Source: VFBF01 sp033764865
GTDB lineage: Bacteria > Pseudomonadota > Alphaproteobacteria > Caulobacterales > Aquidulcibacteraceae
Direction: 5' to 3'
Length of the DNA: 11,302 nt
NCBI GenBank assembly: GCA_033764865.1
Contig: JANRIM010000054.1
Location: 1 to 11,302 of the forward strand
Under the pieces are notes generated by a model, which was not told the origin of the DNA, searched no databases, and saw nothing but the letters and a program-made list of their open reading frames with translations. The number at the start of each line of letters is the position of its first letter. Positions within the stretch are counted from its first letter, which is position 1. Both the position numbers and the translations under genes were made by a program. Positions 7,355-11,302 of the stretch are shown here, piece by piece.

Positions 7355-8097
7355 GCACGCGCAAACGCCGCTGGGGTTGGCGGCCCGACCTGCCCGACGC
7401 CCGCGACCACGCCTCGCCGCTGCGCGCGACCCGCGCGGCCGACCTGCCCCGCACAGTCACGCTGCGCACCCGTGCGCCGGCGCCGATGGACCAGGGCTGG
7501 CTGGGCAGCTGCACGGCGCAAGCGGGCGCGGTCGCTTACGCGATGACGGCGCCGGAAGCGCCGCCGATCTCGCGGCTGAAGCTTTACTGGGACGCACGCG
7601 CAGCCATCGGCGCTACGGGCGAGGATTCCGGCGCGTACCTGCGCGACATGATCAAGGCGCTGGCGAAGCGCGGCGGCGCGCGCGAAGAGCTCTGGCCCTA
7701 CGTGCAGAAAAACTTCGCCACCCGTCCGCCGCGGGCGGCGATCCGCGACGCGGAGAAGCGCCGCGTCGTCGCCTACCAACGGCTCAAGCCGCATCAGTAC
7801 CGCGCGTGCCTGGCCACCGGCGCGCCCTTCGTGATCGGCTTCACGGTGTACGAGAGCTTCGAGAGCGCGGCGGTGGCGACGACGGGCGTCGTGCCCATGC
7901 CGGGCCGGGGGGAGCGCGCGCTGGGCGGGCACGCGGTCTGCGTGATCGGCTACCGCACCACGCGCGCGGGCGTCGTGCAGTACGAGGTGCGCAACAGCTG
8001 GGGGCCGGCGTGGGGCGTCGCCGGCTCGTGCTGGATGCCCGCCGCCTACATCGAGGACCTCAACCTCGCCGACGACGCGTGGGTGATCCGGGCGTGA
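7351..8097 (+). CDS. Papain-like C1 family cysteine peptidase, phage-encoded
   Basis: A 248-residue protein with a complete C1A catalytic set. Gln48 supports the oxyanion hole and Cys54 is the nucleophile in MDQGWLGSCTAQA. His194 lies in GGHAVCVIGY, and Asn215 lies in VRNSWGPAWG, which aligns with the canonical NSWG motif. The N-terminus has WGWRPDLPDARDH, a lead-in usual for bacterial C1 peptidases. There is no signal peptide and no inhibitory propeptide; the length matches a bare catalytic domain. It starts by ATGA overlap with the coiled-coil membrane gene, so it is part of the same translational chain. Known family chemistry is peptide-bond cleavage in proteins. The location is where phages usually place the endolysin, but cleavage of cell-wall peptide is not shown. 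Alternatives are processing of a host or virion protein. Confidence 0.85.
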   Translation: MSTRKRRWGWRPDLPDARDHASPLRATRAADLPRTVTLRTRAPAPMDQGWLGSCTAQAGAVAYAMTAPEAPPISRLKLYWDARAAIGATGEDSGAYLRDMIKALAKRGGAREELWPYVQKNFATRPPRAAIRDAEKRRVVAYQRLKPHQYRACLATGAPFVIGFTVYESFESAAVATTGVVPMPGRGERALGGHAVCVIGYRTTRAGVVQYEVRNSWGPAWGVAGSCWMPAAYIEDLNLADDAWVIRA

Positions 8098-8345
8098 GCG
8101 TGCGCCTGGTCGCCGGACCGCCGGCGTCCGTGCGCGCGGCGGAGCCCGGGCTTGGCCCGACCATCGCCACGTGGCTCGCCCTGCGGCGCGGCGCGGACCC
8201 GCTGTTCGCGCCGGAGCTCGTGTGCGTGGAAGACGCCGACGGCCGCATCACGGTGCACGTGATCGCAAAGTACGCCGAGGCCTATGCCCGCAAGCGCACG
8301 ATCGAAGCGACCGGGCGCACGGTGTCGATTGTTAGGGTGGTGTGA
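8094..8345 (+). CDS. 83-residue protein of unknown function
   Basis: This frame is read from GTG 8094, which overlaps the peptidase stop as GTGA; a longer upstream frame exists but would lie inside the peptidase gene. The product begins MSVRLVAGPPASVRAAEPGL and ends in a short beta-like TVSIVRVV. It has no membrane helix and no cysteine cluster except a single Cys. A mid region, ELVCVEDADGRITVHVIAKY, looks like a beta-hairpin followed by a helix. The stop TGA is at 8343-8345 and the methyltransferase start ATG is at 8345, a one-base overlap. I recognise no family. It is probably a real small phage gene because it fills the gap exactly between two clear genes with coupled junctions at both ends. 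Confidence 0.6.
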   Translation: MSVRLVAGPPASVRAAEPGLGPTIATWLALRRGADPLFAPELVCVEDADGRITVHVIAKYAEAYARKRTIEATGRTVSIVRVV

Positions 8346-10060
8346 TGACAAACGATGATCCCTGGATCGATTGCGTCGTGGTCGGCGACGCCACGCTCTA
8401 CCTCGGCGACTGCGCGAAGATCGCGCCGATCCTCGGCCCGTTCGATGCGGTCGTGAGCGACCCGCCCTACGGCCAGGCGCTGAAGACCAACGTGCGTCGG
8501 CGGGGGAGCGACGCCAAACGCTACCCTGACCGCATTGTCGGCGACGATGCGCCGTTCGATCCGACATGGATGCTCGATCTCGCGCCGGCGGCGCTGATCT
8601 GGGGCGCGCACCAGTTCGCGCGTCGGCTGCCGGAAGACGGGCGCTGGCTGGTGTGGGACAAGCGCGTCGGCAAGGTCGCGTCAAAGACGCAGGCCGACGG
8701 CGAGATCGCGTGGGCGAACCGCCACGCGCAGGGCCGTAGCGGCGTGCGTATCTTCCGGCTGCTGTGGGATGGCCAGTGTGTCGACGGCGCCGCGCGCGAG
8801 GACGTGGGGCCGGGGATGCCGCGCGTCCACCCGACGCAGAAGCCGACGGTGCTGATGCGCTGGTGCCTCGCCCAGCTCGCGCTCGAACCCGGCGCAGCGG
8901 TCGTCGATCCCTACATGGGCGCGGGCGCCACGGGTATCGCGTGCCTCGACGCCGGGATGCGTTTCACCGGCATCGAGATCGAACCTCAGTACTTTGCTGC
9001 CGCAGTAGAGCGGATCTCGGCAGCCGCGCGCCAGCCCCGGCTGTTTGCAGCGGCACTGGTGGAGCGACTGGCGCCTGACTCGACGACCGATCTTTTGTCG
9101 CTGACGGCGCGTCTCCCGCCCACGTGGGCGCGCGCCCGAGAGCAAGGCGGCTTCTCACCGATGGCGCCGAAGGGGCCGGCTTCACCGACCGCGGCAAGCC
9201 AGATGATGGTCCCCCCCGCCTCATTGATCGGCCCTGGCCCTGCGGTTCGCGGCACGATTCGCCATGGACCTCGCCCGCTTGGCAGCGTGGCGCCCGAAGC
9301 GCGGGCCCTGCGCGCGCGAACACCATGGGCCGGATCAGGCCGCCAGCCGCAGCACGTCGTCGCTCGCCGGACGCTGCAGCGCCAGCGCCTCCTCCGGGTC
9401 GCCAGTGAGCCAGGCGTCCCAGTCGGCGCGCTCCAGCACCACGGGCATCGCCTTGGGATGGACCGGCGCCACGACTGCGTTGGGCGTCGTGGTGAGGAAC
9501 GCGAACAGCCTGTGCTCGCCATCGACCGGCGCCGCCTTCGTGCCGCGCACCCCTGTCCACGGCCGCCATATCCCTGCGAACATAATGACGTCGCCATCGG
9601 CGCGCTCAAACCAGCGGTCGCCCTTCGGCGGGCCCGCGCCCCATTCCGCGAAGGCCGTCACCGGCACGAGGCACCGGAACTCCGTCTTGAGCCACGGCGT
9701 CCAGTAGCGGCTGGCGGCGTTGCGCACGTTGGTGACGACGCTCGCCTGCACTTTCGGGAAGCCCCAGCGCATGGCGTCGGGCGTCATCGCGCCGGCGTCA
9801 TCGAGCCGCGCCACCAGGCCCACGCGGTCCGGGAACATCTCTTCGGAAATGTCGGGCCAGCGGATCTTGACCTTGCGGTGATCGAACACGTCGGGCAGCA
9901 GTCCCGCCTTGATCGCCGCAGCGCGATAGCGGTTGCACATGGCCTAGTCCCGCCCGTGGCGGCCGAGTATCCAAACCACCTCGCCCGCGCCGCCAGGATC
10001 GGTCTCGCCGGCGTCGCCGTCGACGACGATCTCGTCGATCACGCCGCGCCCTTCCACTAG
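8345..10060 (+). CDS. Orphan beta-class DNA methyltransferase (conserved part ends near 9046)
   Basis: An S-adenosylmethionine-dependent amino-methyltransferase (N6-adenine or N4-cytosine type). The order of motifs is the permuted beta class: SDPPYG at residues 38-43 (catalytic motif IV), HPTQKP at 162-167, then DPYMGAGATG at 188-197 (SAM-binding motif I) and GIEIE at 209-213. The recognisable protein ends near residue 234 (RQPRLF, base 9046), close to the length of many phage orphan enzymes. The frame has no stop there. It stays open for another 338 codons, to TAG 10058-10060, antisense through the SRAP gene and part of the gene before it. I give the literal frame end. The true protein may be shorter through a frameshift or lost stop near 9047-9335, where the residues look non-protein-like. 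The start is ATG 8345, or GTG 8342, with AGGG seven bases upstream. No restriction enzyme gene is adjacent. Confidence 0.72.
   Translation: MTNDDPWIDCVVVGDATLYLGDCAKIAPILGPFDAVVSDPPYGQALKTNVRRRGSDAKRYPDRIVGDDAPFDPTWMLDLAPAALIWGAHQFARRLPEDGRWLVWDKRVGKVASKTQADGEIAWANRHAQGRSGVRIFRLLWDGQCVDGAAREDVGPGMPRVHPTQKPTVLMRWCLAQLALEPGAAVVDPYMGAGATGIACLDAGMRFTGIEIEPQYFAAAVERISAAARQPRLFAAALVERLAPDSTTDLLSLTARLPPTWARAREQGGFSPMAPKGPASPTAASQMMVPPASLIGPGPAVRGTIRHGPRPLGSVAPEARALRARTPWAGSGRQPQHVVARRTLQRQRLLRVASEPGVPVGALQHHGHRLGMDRRHDCVGRRGEEREQPVLAIDRRRLRAAHPCPRPPYPCEHNDVAIGALKPAVALRRARAPFREGRHRHEAPELRLEPRRPVAAGGVAHVGDDARLHFREAPAHGVGRHRAGVIEPRHQAHAVREHLFGNVGPADLDLAVIEHVGQQSRLDRRSAIAVAHGLVPPVAAEYPNHLARAARIGLAGVAVDDDLVDHAAPFH
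9047..9334. other. Stretch without a convincing gene between methyltransferase core and SRAP stop
   Basis: These 288 bases follow the last conserved methyltransferase residue and precede the SRAP stop, which converges from the other strand. The + frame of the methyltransferase stays open but encodes Pro/Ala/Arg-rich sequence without family features. Other open frames on both strands here are of the same kind. Visible structure consists of two overlapping palindromes at 9117-9137, a run of seven C at 9211-9217, and a 5-bp hairpin at 9292-9306 (GCCCG, loop AAGCG, CGGGC). I see no classic terminator with a T run for either converging transcript. Confidence 0.5.
9117..9137. repeat. Two overlapping perfect palindromes
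   Basis: CGCCCACGTGGGCG (9117-9130) is a perfect 14-base palindrome centred on the E-box-like CACGTG. It overlaps GGGCGCGCGCCC (9126-9137), a perfect 12-base palindrome. They lie just past the conserved end of the methyltransferase and within its run-on frame. They could form a GC hairpin acting on either converging transcript, or bind a dimeric protein. GC-rich DNA yields short palindromes by chance, so function is unproven. Confidence 0.4.
9335..9940 (-). CDS. SRAP domain protein (YedK / HMCES-like SOS response-associated peptidase)
   Basis: A 201-residue protein of the SRAP family, whose members cross-link through Cys2 to abasic sites in single-stranded DNA and shield them; the family also has autoproteolytic activity. 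It starts MCNRY, so Cys2 is exposed once Met is removed. Family positions visible are WGF at 59-61, Asn71 and Arg73 in TNVRNA, Glu99 in RCLVPVTAFAEW, and His161 in HPKAMPVVL. The usual 'NARAE' is NVRNA here and the usual 'HxRMP' is HPKAMP, so it belongs to a divergent branch. Length is normal. The gene starts three bases after the stop of a 102-residue gene and is likely in one operon with it. No GAAC-N7-GAAC LexA-type box is visible upstream of this operon, despite the family name. SRAP genes occur in both hosts and phages. Confidence 0.88.
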   Translation of the reverse strand: MCNRYRAAAIKAGLLPDVFDHRKVKIRWPDISEEMFPDRVGLVARLDDAGAMTPDAMRWGFPKVQASVVTNVRNAASRYWTPWLKTEFRCLVPVTAFAEWGAGPPKGDRWFERADGDVIMFAGIWRPWTGVRGTKAAPVDGEHRLFAFLTTTPNAVVAPVHPKAMPVVLERADWDAWLTGDPEEALALQRPASDDVLRLAA

Positions 10061-10252
10061 CACGCGCCGGTCCGCCGGCGCGCCTTCGAGCGCGGCCGCC
10101 AATTCGGCGGCGGTGATTTCGCCCGGCGCCGGCGCGGTGCGCAGCACCGGGATGAGGCGCCCGCGCGCGCCTATGCGCACCGCGCGCGCGGCATCGATGC
10201 TTTCGAGGGCGGCCAGTGTCTCGCCGACGGTGCGGGGGCTGTCCTGCGTCAT
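9944..10252 (-). CDS. 102-residue protein of unknown function, upstream of the SRAP gene
   Basis: Read from the ATG at 10252, the product begins MTQDSPRTVGETLAALESID and ends WILGRHGRD. A 129-residue version starting at 10333 is possible, but its extra N-terminus is Ala/Cys/Pro-rich and not protein-like. The predicted fold is mixed: an N-terminal helix (VGETLAALES), a central beta strand (RGRLIPVLR), a helix (ITAAELAAALEG), then strands RRVLVEG and IDEIVVDGD. There is no membrane helix or cysteine pair. It ends three bases before the SRAP start, so the two are probably co-transcribed. I recognise no family. A short acidic protein in front of a DNA-damage protein might be a regulator or accessory factor, but that is only a guess from position. 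Confidence 0.6.
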   Translation of the reverse strand: MTQDSPRTVGETLAALESIDAARAVRIGARGRLIPVLRTAPAPGEITAAELAAALEGAPADRRVLVEGRGVIDEIVVDGDAGETDPGGAGEVVWILGRHGRD

Positions 10253-10430
10253 GCAGTCCGGAGCGTGGCACGAACGGGCGCCAGCGGGCAATGCACAGGC
10301 TGCAGGCGAAGCGTTCGCCGCTCCCATGGGCAAGGTTCGCTATAGCGCCGGCGCCGATGGTGCGGCGGCTCCCGCCGCCGGCAGGCTGGATGGTCCCGTC
10401 GGGACGCCCTCCGGCGTACGGAGGCGGTCG
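10253..10430. promoter_or_regulatory. Divergent intergenic region with palindrome and hairpins
   Basis: This region separates the - strand SRAP operon from the + strand 70-residue gene and should contain both promoters. CGCTATAGCG at 10338-10347 is a perfect 10-base palindrome and the most AT-rich spot here; TATAG could serve as a -10 element on either strand, but no matching -35 is clear. GCGGCGG/CCGCCGC at 10362-10378 forms a 7-bp stem with a 3-base loop. GTCCC/GGGAC at 10393-10405 forms a 5-bp stem, 25 bases before the + strand start. GGAGG at 10420-10424 is the ribosome site of the + gene. Two GTTC motifs at 10313 and 10335 are 22 bases apart, the wrong spacing for an SOS box. Confidence 0.4.
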
Positions 10431-10643
10431 ATGGAGGACGAAGACTGGCTGCACGTGGCCCGGGCGCGGGCGGCGTTGCACCTTGGCTGTGACGACGATG
10501 GGGAGGCGGCGGCGCGCCTGGCGCTGGTGTGGGGGCCGGACGTCTCCACCGCCACGGCCGTTGCGCTGAAGCGCAGCGCGCGGCGCCTGGCGCACCTGGC
10601 CAGCGTGTGCGCCCGGGCGGCGGCTCGGCTCGCGGCGCAGTAG
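10431..10643 (+). CDS. 70-residue protein of unknown function
   Basis: The ATG at 10431 is preceded by GGAGG at 10420-10424 with six bases between, one of the best ribosome sites in the window. I therefore prefer this start over the longer open frame upstream, which would begin at 10113. The product starts MEDEDWLHVARARAALHLGC and is almost entirely helical, Ala- and Arg-rich. The N-terminus is acidic and the C-terminus basic, with a second cysteine near residue 60. There is no membrane helix and no known motif. It stands alone on the + strand between two - strand operons, with a hairpin candidate terminator just after its stop. Its function is unknown; a small DNA- or RNA-binding protein is conceivable from the basic helix, but unsupported. 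Confidence 0.55.
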   Translation: MEDEDWLHVARARAALHLGCDDDGEAAARLALVWGPDVSTATAVALKRSARRLAHLASVCARAAARLAAQ

Positions 10644-10656
10644 GACGACGGTGTCA

Positions 10657-10673
10657 GCCCGCAGAACGCGGGC
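10657..10673. terminator. Candidate bidirectional hairpin terminator between convergent genes
   Basis: GCCCGC (10657-10662), loop AGAAC, GCGGGC (10668-10673) is a perfect 6-bp stem. It lies in the 43-base gap between the stop of the + strand 70-residue gene (10643) and the stop of the - strand 33-residue gene (10687). The position between two converging stops fits a shared terminator. No T run follows on either strand, so intrinsic termination would be weak. Confidence 0.42.
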
Positions 10674-10686
10674 GGCCTCGGGCCGG

Positions 10687-10788
10687 TCAGCCGCTGAGCG
10701 CCGTGACCGCCAGCGCGAACGCCACGCCCCCGCCCAGCACGATGGCGAGCACAAGGCCCGACCGCCCCTCGAGCCAGCGTCCTCTCAC
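10687..10788 (-). CDS. 33-residue single-helix membrane microprotein
   Basis: Read from GTG (bases 10788-10786), which overlaps the stop of the upstream zinc-ribbon gene as GTGA, the usual sign of translational coupling. The product begins MRGRWLEGRSGLVLAIVLGG and then has VAFALAVTALSG before its stop. A basic head (two Arg and Trp, then Arg) is followed by one hydrophobic helix from about residue 11 to 31. This positive-inside layout fits a small inner-membrane protein. It is too short for family recognition. A much longer open frame covers the same end, but that upstream part is antisense-like and unconvincing. Whether this peptide is made is uncertain; the coupling and a clean membrane helix are the evidence. 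Confidence 0.5.
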   Translation of the reverse strand: MRGRWLEGRSGLVLAIVLGGGVAFALAVTALSG

Positions 10789-11045
10789 GGAAGTCGCGTC
10801 CGCTTCGCCCAGGCCTGCGGATCGATCTCGACGCGCACTTCCCCGCGCCGCGCGCCGCACCGGTCGCAGCGCAACCGCTGCGCCACGTCGCGGAACCGGG
10901 CGGTCGGCCCGAGCCGCGCCATGGCCTCCGCTATGGGGATCGATCGCCCGCCGCGGCGGCATGCCTGGCACCACGTGGCGAGCGCCACCGCGCCCTGACT
11001 TTCGTCCAGTCGCACGCCTGGCTCCGGGCTGTTCCACGCAACCAT
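10785..11045 (-). CDS. 86-residue zinc-ribbon-like protein
   Basis: The ATG at 11045 gives a product with two CxxC pairs: Cys26/Cys29 in TWCQACRR and Cys60/Cys63 in LRCDRCGAR. This is a four-cysteine zinc-binding arrangement. Between the pairs is a helical stretch with IPIAEAMARLGPTARFRDVA; after the second pair comes a beta strand (EVRVEI). Small proteins of this layout ('C..C...RFG....DL...L.C..CG') are common in alphaproteobacteria and their phages, and are usually annotated hypothetical. Weak ribosome sites GGAG and AGGGG lie before the start. The promoter region carries two GAAC-N7-GAAC repeats, so LexA control is possible. The stop overlaps the start of the 33-residue membrane gene. Zinc binding is well supported by spacing; nucleic acid or protein binding is inference. 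Confidence 0.72.
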   Translation of the reverse strand: MVAWNSPEPGVRLDESQGAVALATWCQACRRGGRSIPIAEAMARLGPTARFRDVAQRLRCDRCGARRGEVRVEIDPQAWAKRTRLP

Positions 11046-11063
11046 GGCCCCTCATCTCCGGCA

Positions 11064-11119
11064 TCCACGAACACCTCCGGAACGGGCGGTGTCCACCGAA
11101 CTGTCCACGAACTGTCCAC
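11064..11119 (-). promoter_or_regulatory. Tandem GAAC-N7-GAAC boxes (candidate LexA/SOS operators) and 11-bp direct repeat
   Basis: GAAC occurs at 11069, 11080, 11098 and 11109, forming two exact GAAC-N7-GAAC sites (11069-11083 and 11098-11112). This is the published form of the alphaproteobacterial SOS box (GTTC-N7-GTTC on the other strand). The second site belongs to a perfect tandem 11-base repeat, GAACTGTCCAC, at 11098-11119. TCCACGAAC also appears twice, at 11064-11072 and 11104-11112. The nearer box starts 24 bases upstream of the ATG of the - strand zinc-ribbon gene, a suitable operator position. A different direct-repeat-binding regulator would also fit. Confidence 0.6.
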
Positions 11120-11166
11120 GGCTTTCCGCTGTTCAACGCGCCTGCGCTTACAGCCCTTGGGCCCCA

Positions 11167-11242
11167 TGGTGAGCCCGCCGGGATTCGAACCCGGGACCCT
11201 CTGATTAAAAGTCAGATGCTCTACCGGCTGAGCTACAGGCTC
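11167..11242 (-). tRNA. tRNA-Lys (anticodon UUU), CCA end encoded
   Basis: The - strand folds into a complete cloverleaf of 76 bases. The acceptor stem is GAGCCTG with CGGGCTC (one T-G pair). The D arm is GCTC...GAGC. The anticodon stem TCTGA/TCAGA encloses loop CTTTTAA with anticodon TTT. The T arm is CCGGG-TTCGAAT-CCCGG. The discriminator A at 11170 is followed by an encoded CCA (11169-11167). It decodes lysine AAA/AAG. The 3' end faces the phage-like genes, as in prophages integrated at a tRNA 3' end. About 60 bases beyond it (11243-11302) hold no further feature I can support. Confidence 0.95.
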
Positions 11243-11302
11243 GCGCAGGGTGGGGCCGGGCGCGAGCGAGACGGCTAACGCGGCCCGCCCGCGATGGCAA
11301 GA

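Noticed and set aside
8964..9609. Two - strand frames of about 200 residues opposite the methyltransferase end
   Set aside because: They overlap both the conserved methyltransferase and the SRAP gene, and their residues show no family pattern.
9264..9707. A + strand frame beginning MDLARLAAWRPKRG
   Set aside because: The first residues look plausible, but most of the frame is antisense to SRAP and there is no ribosome site.
10313..10338. Two GTTC motifs upstream of the SRAP operon as an SOS box
   Set aside because: They are separated by 18 bases rather than the 7 required for the alphaproteobacterial LexA box.
9798..10754. A 318-residue - strand frame covering the SRAP operon start and beyond
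   Set aside because: Arg-rich composition, and it overlaps four better-supported small genes; no motif.
11090..11119. Three TGTCCAC copies as DnaA boxes or an origin
   Set aside because: The core differs from TTATCCACA, there is no AT-rich unwinding region, and the GAAC-N7-GAAC reading explains the repeats better.
10687..11136. A 149-residue - strand frame ending in the membrane helix
   Set aside because: Its first three quarters are a shadow of the zinc-ribbon gene; only the last 33 codons, from the GTG in the GTGA overlap, look coding.
1..11302. CRISPR arrays, insertion sequences or riboswitches
   Set aside because: I saw no regularly spaced repeats, no transposase frame with inverted ends and no recognisable aptamer layout on either strand.

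Overview
This window looks like the late end of a tailed (siphovirus-type) prophage in a GC-rich alphaproteobacterium. The host assignment is inference. It rests on the very high GC, the near absence of TTA, CTA and TCA codons, the lambda-like tail-tip gene order typical of alphaproteobacterial prophages, and a tRNA-Lys with an encoded CCA end at the right edge. No integrase, repressor or structural head gene is present, so prophage status is inferred from context.

Layout on the + strand. Bases 1-174 hold the end of a small tail-assembly protein. Bases 178-3768 encode a 1196-residue tail-tip/host-specificity protein (J/TipJ type). Bases 3802-6012 encode a tail spike with a pectate-lyase-like beta-helix and a C1q-like head. 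A compact lysis-type block follows (6038-8097). It holds a 53-residue two-helix membrane microprotein, a 157-residue holin-like membrane protein, an overlapping out-of-frame pair that looks like inner and outer spanins, a 99-residue membrane-anchored coiled-coil protein and a papain-like (C1) cysteine peptidase. Several of these genes are joined by ATGA or GTGA stop/start overlaps. An 83-residue orphan protein and an orphan beta-class DNA methyltransferase close the run.

Right part. On the - strand a two-gene operon encodes a 102-residue unknown protein and an SRAP/YedK-like (HMCES family) DNA-protein crosslinking protein. A 70-residue unknown protein is divergent from it on the + strand. Another - strand pair encodes an 86-residue zinc-ribbon-like protein and a 33-residue single-helix membrane protein joined by a GTGA overlap. 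Upstream of that pair are two GAAC-N7-GAAC motifs, the form of the alphaproteobacterial LexA (SOS) box. The tRNA-Lys(UUU) gene follows with its 3' end facing the phage genes, the geometry expected of an attachment site.

Working model. The tail tip and spike bind, and perhaps degrade, the host surface. The small membrane proteins and spanins carry out lysis. The C1 peptidase sits where an endolysin is usually found, but its role is unproven. The methyltransferase and SRAP protein modify or protect DNA. The points most worth a second look are the tandem SOS-like boxes, the methyltransferase frame that has no stop before it runs antisense through the SRAP gene, the C1 peptidase in lysis position, and the three small genes at 6038, 6816 and 10788.
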